Positions 34,001 through 45,100 of a stretch of DNA of 64,000 bases are shown piece after piece (positions within the stretch are counted from its first letter, which is position 1; each line of letters starts with the position of its first letter). The stretch is from positions 62,001 to 126,000 of the forward strand of contig JAUCBJ010008501.1 in the NCBI GenBank assembly GCA_032718475.1, read 5' to 3'. Under the pieces are notes generated by a model, which worked only from the letters and a program-made list of their open reading frames with translations, was not told the DNA's origin and searched no databases. Position numbers and translations under genes: made by a program. The DNA comes from Nemertoderma westbladi. Its lineage: Eukaryota > Xenacoelomorpha > Nemertodermatida > Nemertodermatidae.

Positions 34001-34350
34001 CGCCAGCCAACCGTCAAGCCGGTTGACACACCTTGTGTGGTCACTAGTTAGATCACACCGGGTGACGTCATACTGCTAGGTGTAAGACCGGTCCCCCGGT
34101 GAGCAGGGATCAGACTATCTGATTACCTGGCTCTGCACACTTGCGGAGCTGTATCACCCATACCCTGACTGCTGGACAGCAGACCTGCTCTGTTACCGTG
34201 ATACTGGTACATCGTATGATCGTATGATTACTCGAGCCCTTTTTACCCATATCATATGTAACTTAAATAACTGTATCAGTAATCATTTATATACATTAAT
34301 ATACCAGTTACCTACATGTCCGCGACACTTGTTCTTTTTACCCTCTGCCG
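34001..34350 (+). repeat. 5' LTR of the Gypsy-like element
   Basis: 350 bp, starting CGCCAGCC and ending CTCTGCCG. The partner LTR ends CTCTGGCG, so the termini form a CGCCAG/CTGGCG inverted repeat instead of the usual TG/CA. It contains a perfect CRE-type palindrome TGACGTCA at 34063-34070, a stem CAACCG/CGGTTG at 34008-34025, and TTATATACATTAATATACC near 34287 as a possible TATA region. Confidence 0.85.
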
Positions 34351-34368
34351 TGGTGGCAACGTTTCGGA
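34351..34368 (+). promoter_or_regulatory. primer-binding site of the Gypsy-like element
   Basis: TGGTGGCAACGTTTCGGA begins directly at the LTR edge. A TGG start is expected where the CCA end of a host tRNA pairs to prime minus-strand synthesis. The tRNA species was not identified. Confidence 0.5.
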
Positions 34369-34564
34369 GTTCGATTCTCACTCCTCAGAGTCGCTACACG
34401 TTCTCTTCACCAGGCGACCCGGGGTCAGAGCTCCCTCTGTCGCCTTCCTGCTATCCAGTCAGCCATTACCGGTACCTACTGGCGATCCACCCACCAGTTA
34501 GGCTACTACTTACCTAACCGGTACTGCGGACTCACGCAGTACCTAACCTGATCCACCATTCACC

Positions 34565-34990
34565 ATGGCGAATCAACACCTAAAGGCTCCACGCTTAGTT
34601 AAACTCACTACTCAGGAATCCATCACGTCATTCGAGTCCTGGCGCCAGACGTTGATTTATAGTCTGTCCCTCGACCCAGAGTTCGCGCAGTTTACCGCCG
34701 CTGGCGCAGTATGGGAGAAGGCTTCTCCTGCGAGTCCGACCCGGGGTCTCGTCGACGATGCCGCCGGTGTTCCGGACGCCCAACAACGTACCGCGCAGCA
34801 ACAACTCGTCTCCCTCGAGTTCATGCTGGGCCAAATCGCCAACTACGCGCAGGTTATCGCGCATAACACCATCGTACTAAAATCTACATCTCTTTCATAC
34901 GTCTGGCAAGCCCTCCAATTACATTACGGTTTTCAACGGACAGGCTCCCACTTCCTAGATCTCTCCACCATCCACCTCGAACACGCCATG
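34565..34990 (+). pseudogene. Gag, N-terminal part
   Basis: A frame from ATG 34565 that reads as a retrotransposon Gag: [18 protein letters not shown], then an Ala/Pro-rich linker, then [20 protein letters not shown] and [15 protein letters not shown], matching the helical capsid-type region of Gypsy Gags. Near 34985-34992 the homologous continuation ([14 protein letters not shown]) jumps to another frame, as a single-base loss would cause. The original frame runs on to 35125 as nonsense. Confidence 0.75.
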
Positions 34991-37982
34991 AAGACCTTTT
35001 CCAACGTCTCGCAGCGTTTTTCGATGGCAACCTCCTCTCACCCCTCGGGGGCATTACCCACCACGGCGAGCTCCCCGCCGCCGCCAAGGAGATATCCCCC
35101 ACGGTGGAGAACTTCCTCGTGTTGACTTGGTTACGTCTCATCCACAAGGACTTACCGGCGTTGGTTAAGCAACGATATGGCTGCGAACTTCGTTCCCGCA
35201 CCTTGGCTTCCGTCAAGGCCGAGATCAGCCAGGCTATGCCGTCCCTCTTGGAGGAGCTCCGTGTGTCAGCCGACGTGCGCACGTTCCGCTCCCAAACGAC
35301 GGAGGTCACCCCGCGCCACCCGAACCGTGTGCGCCAGCTGGACCGCCGTAGTTTACAGCACCGCACACGACCTGCCCGGATTTGCCCCCTGTGCAAGCAG
35401 GCGCAACGCAAGGACTTCGACCACTTCCTCAGTACCTGCCCGTTCCTCCCCGATCAGGATAAACAGTTCCTCGTCCGGACTCGCGCCGTCGATATCGCCG
35501 ATTCCGCCAGTTCCAATGACGAGTTCGAGCCCCCCGATGATTCCCCAATGAGTTACAACCAACCACCAGCGGCCCGTCAAGTCGCTGTAATGCGTTCCCC
35601 CGTATTAGAAGCCGATTATCAGTCCCGTCCACTTCGATTGCTACTCGACAGTGGCGCAGAATCCGATCTCATCCGGGAGGCGTTCGCCCGCCAGCTGGGC
35701 GTCCATATCTCCCCGAGTAGTTGCCAGGTTCCCGAACAGGCCGATGGACAGTCTACCCGTCGCCCCAACCCCCGTTCCGTCGACGGCGTACGCTTAGACC
35801 CCGACAACATCCTCACCAGCGCTGAACGCTGCCAGTTTTCCGACGTCCTCGCCGCGCACTCCACGGTATTTGAAGCCGAGTACCCCGGATACAACGGCGC
35901 CGCGGGCCCCTACAAAGCCATTGTCAACATGGGACCAACTCTACCCCCTCAACAGAAAGGACGCGTACCCCAATACGGCCGCAACCGCCTCATCGAGTTG
36001 CAGGACCGGTTCGACGAACTCGAACAACGCGGTGTCTTCACTACACCCGAACACGCAGGGGTACATGTGGAGTACCTCAGTCCCTCCTTCCTCATTGCCA
36101 AACCCAACGGAGGAACCCGTCTCGTTACAGCCTTTAACGAGATTGCCCGGTATGCTAAACCCCAGCCATCACTCCTCCCTAGTGTCGAGTCTACCCTGCG
36201 CGAAATCGGCTCCTATAAGTTCCTCATCAAAACCGATTTAACGAGTGCGTTCTACCAGATCCCCATTAGTCGCAACTCCATGAAGTTCTGCGGCGTTGTT
36301 ACACTGTTCCGCGGCGTACGAGTCTATACCCGCTGCGCCATGGGTATGCCCGGATCCGAGACCACCTTGGAAGAACTGATGTGCCGTGTCCTTGGGGAAC
36401 TTATCAAGCAGGGTGCCGTCAGTAAACTCGCAGATGATTTGTATTGTGGCGGCAACACGATAACCGAATTAGCTGCAAATTTTAACGTGCTACTCACAGC
36501 CCTCGCACGCTCTTCCTTACGTTTATCCCCCAAGAAGACCGTCATTTGCCCGCATTCCACTACCATTCTTGGCTGGCAATGGACTGCTGGCTCCCTGACC
36601 GCATCGTCTCATGTCGTTTCAGCCCTCGCAACCTGCGATAAACCTGACACTGTCCGGTCCCTCTGTTCCTTCCTGGAATCGTATAAAGTCCTCGCGCGCG
36701 TTCTCCCCCATTGCGCAGCACTTCTCTCCGACCTCGATGAACTCGCAGTCGGCGCTTCCGCCGATATCGTTCAGTGGACGGATCCTTCGACTTGTGCATT
36801 CCGGCGCGCTCAGGCCGCCTTGAAAACATGCCGTACTGTGGTTCTCCCACGGCCCTCCAACGAGCTGTTCATCGTCACCGACGCCGCCTCCAGCGTCGAT
36901 GGACTCGGCGCTGTCTTATATATCCGCCGCGAGTCGAAACTCCTCGTCGCCGGGTTCTACTCCTCGAAGTTGCGAACCCATCAACGTACCTGGCTTCCTT
37001 GCGAATTGGAAGCACTCGCCATCGCCGCAGCTGTTCATCACTTTGCTCCCTATATCACTCACGCTACTACCCGCACGTCCGTTGTCACCGATAGTAAACC
37101 CTGCGTCCAGGCATTCGCTAAACTTACTCGTGGGGCTTACTCCAACAGTCCGAGACTCACTACCTTCCTCGCCATGGTGAGCCAGTTCTCCCTCCTCGTG
37201 GTCCATATCCAGGGTTCGCGCAACCTACCAGCCGACTTCCAAAATCGCAGTATTCCCGAGTGTGTTAAGTGCCAGGTCTGCGACTTTGTTAATCAGCTCG
37301 CCGACGAACCCATCATCCGTACGGCGGGTTTCACCAAAGACCCCCCCCCCCCTCCAGCGCGTCCCTTGTACGCCACCCGTAGTACCTGGCTCGTCACCCA
37401 GCAGGAATGCGCATCTATCCGTCGCGCCAAGGCGCACCTCGCACAGGGCACGCGTCCATCCAAGGAGGAGACGACCATCCGCGACGTTAAGCGGTACATC
37501 GGCTGCGCGTCCGTCGCCATGGACAGACTCCTCGTTGTTCCTCGACACACCGCGTTCTCGACTCCACGTGAAATGATCGTTGTCCCTCGCCATGCGCTCT
37601 CTGGTCTCCTTACGTCACTGCACCTCGAGTTGCAGCACCCGTCGCGTACCCAGCTGCGCGTTACGTTTCTGCGGTACTTCTACGCCCTCGACATGGAAGA
37701 AGCCATCACATCAATCCACTCGCAGTGCGCCCAATGCGCCGCGCTGCGTTCCGCCCCATGGCGATCCATCGAGCAGTCGCCCGGTGACCCTCCGGCCGCC
37801 ATCGGAATCGCATTTGCTGCCGATGTCATCCGTCGCCATCGACAGTTCATCCTCATCCTCCGCGAAACCGCCTCGTCGTACTCCGCTGCCATGTTCCTCT
37901 CTGATGAGCAACACACAACGTTGCGGGATGGCCTCCTCACGTTGTGCGTTGGTATGTGCCCCCTTAGCGGCCCCACGCAGTC
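34990..37982 (+). pseudogene. Gag C-terminus, protease, RT, RNase H and integrase N-terminal part
   Basis: One long open frame. It holds the end of Gag with an atypical zinc-knuckle-like CPLCKQAQRKDFDHFLSTC (near 35385). The aspartic protease motif LLLDSGAESDLI is near 35640. RT has LTSAFYQIPISR (near 36237) and the catalytic KLADDLYCGG (near 36425). RNase H has VTDAASSVDGLGAVLY (near 36873). Integrase has its zinc-binding H-x4-H and C-A-Q-C near 37620-37740 and a first catalytic Asp in FAADVIRR (near 37815). The frame then hits TAG at 38017-38019, after the integrase has shifted frame near 37975-37983. Codons are strongly C/G-ending, unlike the other retroelements in the window. Confidence 0.85.
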
Positions 37983-38948
37983 ATTCGTACCGATCCCGCA
38001 CCAGGATTCCATGCGTTAGTCGGCGACAAAGTTTTATCTGCCCACCATATCGGTATTGAGTTGGGACGCGCCAAAAATAAAGACAAAAATCCGGTCGCGG
38101 AACACGCCGTCCGCGAATTAGAAGATGAACTCCTTAAACTCCATCCCTCCGGGGGACCCTACTCCGCTGTGTCTCTCGCCCTTGCCGTCGCCCGGTTAAA
38201 TGCGCGTATCCGGTCGAGCGGCGTATCCGCCCGAGAAATTCTGCTCCAACGCGATCAGTTTACTGGCGCTCAACTCCCCCTCATCGATTCTGAGCTTATC
38301 GACCAGCAACATCGCCGTCGTTTGGCCAATCATCCCCATAGTGCACAGTCCAAAAATCCGCATCCCAGTCGCTCCGCTAGAGATACTCCGTTAGAAGTAG
38401 GAGATATCGTCTACCTCCACGCCGATTCGCCGCAACTACAGGGCCGACCCCGGTACATTGTAGCGACAATGGACCAATCCTGGGTAAGTGTCCGGAAGTT
38501 CGTCGGTCGCCAACTGCATTCGCAGGCATATCGGGTTCCGCGGTCCGAATGTTATTGCTTACCCTACCGCGATACCTCGGTACCTGCGGTCGACGAACCC
38601 TCGTCCAACGACGATGACAAGGGGTCTGCGGGTCTACCTTCCCCGCGACCAGCCGACACCGAACCTCCGGGTGAGCGACATTACCAGGCCTCTCCTCCGG
38701 TACCTTCTGTGCGTCCAACTTCACCCCCTCCGGCACCAGCGCGCTCCCCGTCACCCTCTTCGTCCCTAGACGAGGTGTTCCTCGGGTTCGACGATGTGGA
38801 CAACGTTCCTCCACACACCCGGCGTCCTCAGCGTCATACCTTTAGTATAGTCTGTTTTTTTTGCCAGTCTGTTACAATCCGCTTTAAACTCGTCGTAGTA
38901 TTTGAGAAACTGACTGACCTTGTCTGTACGAAACTGAAAATAATTTAG
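37983..38948 (+). pseudogene. integrase C-terminal part
   Basis: This continues the integrase in a new frame. IRTDPAPGFHALVGD holds the second catalytic Asp (codon at about 37992) and PVAEHAVRELEDELL holds the catalytic Glu (near 38101). A basic C-terminal domain with LEVGDIVYLHADSPQ follows, then a Pro/Ser-rich tail to TAG at 38946-38948. The shift from the preceding frame is consistent with one lost base. The product would insert element cDNA into host DNA. Confidence 0.8.
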
Positions 38949-39173
38949 TTAGGCGTCTTCATGCGTTGTTCATTCTATTTGTAGTATTATTAGTAGGAAA
39001 GCCGATCGGTGGTTAAATATCCTTATTTAATTGTGCATACAGTTGTAGTATAAGACGTACTGTACCTATTCGCGAGAAACTGAAAGTAAGTTAGGTAGGC
39101 CTTATCATTAGTCAATGCCGGCACCCTTTTTATATTTGCAATTCATAAAAGGGCAGAACTAACTATCGAAAGG

Positions 39174-39199
39174 TAAAGTAGAAAGAAAGAAAAAAGGGA
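39174..39199 (+). promoter_or_regulatory. polypurine tract of the Gypsy-like element
   Basis: A run of nearly pure A/G (GTAGAAAGAAAGAAAAAAGG) ends 4 bp before the 3' LTR. Such tracts resist RNase H and prime plus-strand synthesis. Confidence 0.6.
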
Positions 39200-39202
39200 T
39201 CA

Positions 39203-39544
39203 CGCCAGCCAACCGTCAAGCCGGTTGACAGACCTTGTGTGGTCACTAGTTAGATCACACCGGGTGACGTCATACTGCTAGGTGTAAGACCGGTCCCCCG
39301 GTGAGCAGGGATCAGACTATCTGATTACCTGGCTCTGCACACTTGCGGAGCTGTATCACCCATACCCTGACTGCTGGACAGCAGACCTGCTCTGTTACCG
39401 TGATACTGGTACATCGTATGATTACTCTAGCCCTTTTTACCCATATCATATGTAACTTAAATAACTGTATCAGTAATAATTTATATACATTAATATACCA
39501 GTTACCTACGTTTCCGCGACACTTGTTCTTTTTACCCTCTGGCG
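39203..39544 (+). repeat. 3' LTR of the Gypsy-like element
   Basis: 342 bp, starts CGCCAGCC and ends CTCTGGCG, followed by TAACG. It carries the same TGACGTCA palindrome at 39265-39272. It lacks the CGTATGAT duplication of the 5' LTR. Confidence 0.85.
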
Positions 39545-39718
39545 TAACGACAGATGTGAGGATAAAAAAATTTCAAATGCGTGATGAGGACAAAATATTT
39601 AAAAGATTGAAATTTTCGTTAAAAAAATGTTGTTTTTAGGTAACATCCGACACCTCATCTTATTTATATTTATGGCCAATTTAAGATTTGCTAATTCGAA
39701 AAATTGAATGCGACACGA
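39545..39718. other. short spacer before the 36-bp minisatellite
   Basis: 174 bp of AT-rich sequence with no feature that I recognise. Confidence 0.5.
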
Positions 39719-41002
39719 GACATTGATTGTTAGAAGTGGGTCTAAGCTACACGAGACATTGATTGTTAGAAGTGGGTCTAAGCTACACAAGATATTGATT
39801 GTTAGAAGTGGGTCAAAACAAACACGAGACATTGATTGTTAGAAGTGGGTCTAAGCTACACGAGACATTGATTGTTAGAAGTGGGTCTAAGCTATACAAG
39901 ATATTGATTGTTAGAAGTGGGTCTAAGCTACACGAGACATTGATTGTTAGAAGTGGGTCTAAGCTATACAAGATATTGATTGTTAGAAGTGGGTCTAAGC
40001 TACACAAGATATTGATTGTTAGAAGTGGGTCTAAGCTTCACGAGACATTGATTGTTAGAAGTGGGTCTAAGCTACACGAGACAATGATTGTTAGAAGTGG
40101 GTCTAAGCTATACAAGATATTGATTGTTAGAAGTGGGTCTAAGCTATACAAGATATTGATTGTTAGAAGTGGGTCTAAGCTACACGAGACATTGATTGTT
40201 AGAAGTGGGTCTAAGCTATACAAGATATTGATTGTTAGAAGTGGGTCTAAGCTACACAAGATATTGATTGTTAGAAGTGGGTCTAAGCTTCACGAGACAT
40301 TGATTGTTAGAAGTGGGTCTAAGCTACACGAGACAATGATTGTTAGAAGTGGGTCTAAGCTATACAAGATATTGATTGTTAGAAGTGGGTCTAAGCTACA
40401 CGAGACATTGATTGTTAGAAGTGGGTCTAAGCTATACAAGATATTGATTGTTAGAAGTGGGTCTAAGCTATACAAGATATTGATTGTTAGAAGTGGGTCT
40501 AAGCTACACAAGATATTGATTGTTAGAAGTGGGTCTAAGCTACACGAGACATTGATTGTTAGAAGTGGGTCTAAGCTATACAAGATATTGATTGTTAGAA
40601 GTGGGTCTAAGCTACACAAGATATTGATTGTTAGAAGTGGGTCTAAGCTTCACGAGACATTGATTGTTAGAAGTGGGTCTAAGCTACACGAGACAATGAT
40701 TGTTAGAAGTGGGTCTAAGCTATACAAGATATTGATTGTTAGAAGTGGGTCTAAGCTACACGAGACATTGATTGTTAGAAGTGGGTCTAAGCTATACAAG
40801 ATATTGATTGTTAGAAGTGGGTCTAAGCTACACAAGATATTGATTGTTAGAAGTGGGTCTAAGCTTCACGAGACATTGATTGTTAGAAGTGGGTCTAAGC
40901 TACACGAGACATTGATTGTTAGAAGTGGGTCTAAGCTACACAAGATATTGATTGTTAGAAGTGGGTCTAAGCTTCACGAGACATTGATTGTTAGAAGTGG
41001 GT
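39719..41002 (+). repeat. 36-bp minisatellite, about 35 copies
   Basis: The unit is built from GATTGTTAGAAGTGGGTCTA plus AGCT(A/T)(C/T)AC(G/A)AGA(C/T)ATT. Variants (CACGAGACATTG, TACAAGATATTG, CACAAGATATTG, CACGAGACAATG and an AGCTTCACGAG form) follow one another in recurring orders. The ACAATG variant appears near 40080, 40332 and 40692, showing multi-unit duplication. Since 36 is a multiple of three, one frame stays open for 442 codons with the 12-residue repeat LIVRSGSKLHET; I treat this as incidental. The array stops exactly where the BEL/Pao LTR begins, so it is that element's insertion target. Confidence 0.95.
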
Positions 41003-41775
41003 GTTACGGTATATGGCGCTGTATCCATATTATTAGTCATCATGCAGTATGTATTATTAGTCATCATGCAGTATGTATTATTAGTCGTTATGCAGTATGC
41101 AATATTAGTCCGTTATACTGTACGTAATATTAGTCCATTGTGCAGCGTGATATTTTAGATAAGGCATAATAACGCAATGATATTTAGATAGGGAAATCGA
41201 AACACCCATATATTTGAATCCATCCATTTTGTATAGTATGTAGCCCTACCTACGTAATTTTGTATTAGGATATATGTAGATAGTTCCAGGGTAGCAAGTT
41301 TATTCGGACCCTGGATTTCGTGCTTGCTGATATTAGTTTGATAGGGCTAGCATATAGGGACGCTGTCCTGGCCATTCAGCAGCCAGAGACGTGATCCATT
41401 ACCATATATGGTAATAATTTGAGGGCATAGGGCTACAATCCGGCCTCCTTATTGGACTAACTGCTTCCAGGTTGGCCTAATGCTAGCACGGACTGGAGAG
41501 CCAATAGGAGAGCGATTGAGTCACCCTATTGCATCACCCCATCCGGATCACCTATAAATTGGCGGTGTGCCGGTAGAGCCTTACAATCTGTGTACTATTC
41601 TATACCTCACTGCTGCTGTACTTGCTGAGCTGTCTCTATTCATTTTTGACGGATATTTTAGTGTATTTTCTGCAATTTGCTAATTTTGATTAGTTTCTTG
41701 AAATGATTTGCTAGTGCGATTACTCTTGCTTGTGTTTCTCAATTAATTCCTTCGATTACTGCTAATTACAACTGA
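41003..41775 (+). repeat. 5' LTR region of the BEL/Pao-like element (right edge uncertain)
   Basis: Begins TGTTACGG, directly after the minisatellite. The first ~150 bp are five or six imperfect 24-bp repeats (TATTAGTCATCATGCAGTAT type). A TATAAA box at 41553-41558 (CACCTATAAATTGGCGG) could be the LTR promoter, with transcription starting near 41580. Only the first 274 bp can be compared with the 3' LTR, so the true end is unknown and may lie beyond the nested LINE. Confidence 0.7.
41553..41558 (+). promoter_or_regulatory. TATA box in the BEL/Pao LTR
   Basis: TATAAA in CACCTATAAATTGGCGG, placed where an LTR promoter is expected, about 550 bp from the LTR start. Transcription of gag, pol and the extra ORFs would run rightward. 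Confidence 0.45.
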
Positions 41776-41795
41776 ACTCAATTCAATTCAATTTA

Positions 41796-42136
41796 TTTTT
41801 CCTTTCAACAATTTCCTATTTCAGTACAATCAATACAAACATTGGATGAAGGTGATGGTGATGACGAAGTAGCAGACAATAGCGAAGCTAGTATAGCCTG
41901 CTACTCCGACTGGAAATTGATGGGTTGGAGGTGGGGTGGGGGGGGGGGGGTGGGTGGGCGTGTCTGCTCCTCTAGAATTTGTCTGGTTTTTGAGCTTTAT
42001 TGTATAAGATATAATTGATGGTCAGCCGAATAGTGTAGCAGTAGCATTCTGGGATAGAAGACTTTGAGAGGCAATAAATGGCAGCGACTATAATAAAAGA
42101 TACGTGGTGAGATATAAAAAGTGGGCATGGGCCTAA
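41796..42136 (-). other. 3' UTR of the nested LINE, with G/C-homopolymer tract
   Basis: Between the ORF2 stop and the AATTG tail. The plus strand carries a G-rich tract at about 41928-41960 with a run of a dozen or more Gs, so the LINE RNA would be C-rich and its cDNA strand could form a G-quadruplex. No coding capacity seen. Confidence 0.5.
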
Positions 42137-45100
42137 CTACAGGGACATTAACAGGTGGTATTTATACGCTGACGAAAATGCTTTTTTTGATTTTGAGTGT
42201 TTTAATTGAGATGGTAGTGCGTTCCAAATTGAAGGGCCTTGATAATTCATGGAAGCTTTGGAGGAAGTTAGGCGGACCTTCGGAATAGAGAAACCGTCCG
42301 TAGTAGCAAGGCGAGTTGGATATCTGTGTACAGAGGAAATTTTGGTGAATAATGAGCCTAGAGTAGAATCAGGTTTAAATAAGTTAGCGTTTACATCGTA
42401 CATGAGGGATCCTACTTGGTGCTTATAGAGGAGGTCAATAGGTAGGATGCCGAGAGACTTATAGATAGGTTTAGAAGAAGCTCGGTAGTGCGAGAAAGTA
42501 ATACAGCGGAGGAGTTTGTTTATTTTTATACGTAGGGGTTGTAGGGTATAAGAATGGGTTTTGCCCCAGAGTAGAATGCCATACAATAAATAGGGGTGTA
42601 CAAGTGAAAAATATAGTTGGCGAAGTATACGAAGGGGAAATATGTGACGCAGTTTGTAGAATATTCCGGAGGTTCTAGAGATTTTAGACGTAATATGTTT
42701 AATGTGAGATTTCCAGTTTAAGTTGTCATCTACTAGAACCCCTAGAAATTTAGAATGTGGTTTCCGAGTAATGGGGGAATGGTTAATTAGTATTGGGTCG
42801 GAGTGAGTATTAGGGTAATTAGAGTATATAGCATATTCAGTCTTAGATAGATTGAGAGATAGACGGTTGTCTGATAGCCAGTCCGCAATCTTAGATAATT
42901 CAGAGTTAGTTATGGAGATTAAAGAGTCCAGATTAGGTTTAGCTATATGAAGAGTTGTGTCGTCAGCAAATAATGTTGAGATTAGTGAGGTAGCATTGGG
43001 AAGGTCGTTGATATACAATAGGAATAGGATTGGCGAGATAGTGGCGCCTTGTGGGACACCACATGTAATAGGTAAACTAGAGGAATGGTGGTTACCGATA
43101 GAAACAAATTGGGTTCTAGAATCTAGGAAGCTTGAGAGTAGTTGCTGTGGTATTCCCCGGATACCATAGGAGTTTAGCTTAGAGGTTAGGATAGAGTGAT
43201 CAATAGTGTCGAAAGCCTTTTTTAGATCTATATAGATAGCACTGGTGAATAGTTTTTGGTCTAAGTATTTGTGAATGTTCTCTACAACGGATAGCAGAGC
43301 ATGGGATGTTGTAGATTTAGGGCGAAAGCCGAATTGAGAATTAGACAATATGGAATATTTTTTTAGGTACGAGAGTAGTTGGTTATTAATTATGGATTCG
43401 TACAGTTTGCTTATTACGGGTAGAAGAGAAATAGGTCGGTAGTTATTAGTGTCCGATGGGTCGGCACTCTTGAATACGGGAATGACTTTGGCCGATTTAA
43501 GAGCCTTAGGGAAGAAGCCTTGAGTTATCGATAGGTTAATTAGGTGAGATAGATGAATAGATAGTAATTTAGCAGACAACTGTAATAGTTTAATGGGGAA
43601 ACAATCATGAGATGCAGATTTGGGGTCTAATTGGAGGATTAGATATTCGACTTCGACAGGGGATGTCTCTACCAGTGAAAATGAGTTAGAGCGAGTGTGG
43701 TTAATGAAGCGTAGTGGGGAGCGGTTGGATTTAGGAATATCGTTGGCTAGTTTAGGTCCTATGGTAGTAAAGTGTAGGTTGAAAGCTTCAGCAATTTGCT
43801 TTGGGTCGGTGATGGTTTTGGCAGAATTATCAGTACGGATAGTTAGTTTTTTTGGAGTATTTAAATGTTTTGTTTTATTTAATGCAGAGTTTATAATTAT
43901 CCATGTTTTGCGTATGTTACCTGAGTTAGTTTCGAATCCACTAGAGTAATAGGCCTTCTCGGCAGCCCTTAGAGTAGAAGTTAATTTATTCCTATAGGTT
44001 TTGTAAGCAAGAGTATTAGCAGGGGTAGGATTCCTAATGTAAATTCTGTATAATTTGTTTTTATTAATGGAGCTTTTGATAAGATTATCAGTCATCCAGG
44101 GTTTAGATAATTTTTTACGGGGTGGAATAGATTTCTTAGGTAAATGTTTGTCGCAGATAGAATTAAAATCGGAGTAGAAAGAGTCTAGTTTGTCCTTGTC
44201 GGCTATAGTTGGAGTTAGATAAGACCAAGATTTACTACTGGCTACGTCTCTCAGAAATTGATCCTTGTTAAAACGCGAGTAATCGAATATTGTGTGTGGA
44301 GCTGCTGGATGAAAGTAACAGGAGTACTTCTGGAGGATAACGAATGTAGCATAGTGATCAGAAGTGCCTATTTGTGAGTTAAAAGTACCGGCTGTAGTAG
44401 TATAATTAGTAATGTTTGTAAGTATATGATCTATAAGAGTTTCAGAGTGTATTGTCTGATCGGGTAGTTCATTATGAAAAACACGTGTAGGTTGGTTGAT
44501 AAGTTGTATAAAACCGTAGGAATTAATGAGGTCAGTATAGGATTTGGAAGTAGTGGTTGATTTTAGAAGGTTAATATTAATATCTCCTGTGATAATTACA
44601 TCATAGTTGTTTTTAGTAAGTTCAGTTAGAGCTAGATCGAGTAATTCAAGAAAATCAGTAGGGAGTACAGAATGTCTACGGTAAATAGTGCCTAGAATTA
44701 AGGGCTTGGCATTTTGTGGTCTTTTGATTTGCACCCATGAATTTTCAAGACCATTCATTTTTAAATCAGGACGTGGGGACACATCCAGGGATTCCTTGAC
44801 ATAGATAGCAGTACCACCACGATTTAATTTGTCGCCTGTTTTCCGGATGTCAAGATAAGGGGTGTGAAAACCGGGAAAAGTGATTTCATTTAAATTTGAG
44901 TTACTGTCTAAAAAAGTTTCTGAAAATGTGATGACATCGAATTTGGTAGTTAATGTTAAGAGAAAAGTTTCAATATCAGATTTATTTTTGGGTAAGCTGC
45001 GAGCATTAAGGTGGAATATTTTTAGGCCTGTATTATCTAAATTTTTAAAGTCGTTGTTAAAAGTATCTTCTGTAAAATAACCGTTATTTATATTAAGTGA

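Larger units (their letters stand above)
34001..39544 (+). mobile_element. Ty3/Gypsy-like LTR retrotransposon, frameshifted
   Basis: Two direct LTRs (34001-34350 and 39203-39544) flank a gag-pol region in the order Gag, protease, RT, RNase H, integrase, which is the Ty3/Gypsy order. Internal signals fit: a TGG-initial primer-binding site directly after the 5' LTR, and a purine-rich tract before the 3' LTR. The LTRs differ by about six substitutions plus an 8-bp CGTATGAT duplication in the 5' copy, so the insertion is not brand new. Two frameshifts (near 34990 and 37980) disable it. Flanks share TAA at both ends (or TAACG if the ends are drawn 2 bp in). Confidence 0.88.

Noticed and set aside
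34351-34400. tRNA gene in the Gypsy leader
   Set aside because: GGAGTTCGATTCTC looks like a T-arm, but no cloverleaf can be drawn; it is better read as primer-binding-site context.
34628-38814. Many secondary ORFs on both strands of the Gypsy-like element
   Set aside because: High GC suppresses stop codons; none carries a recognisable domain, while the chosen frames carry all catalytic motifs.
39799-41127. 442-codon repeat protein from the 36-bp minisatellite
   Set aside because: Any 36-bp repeat without a stop stays open indefinitely. The apparent start is not in a gene context and the frame runs straight into the LTR.
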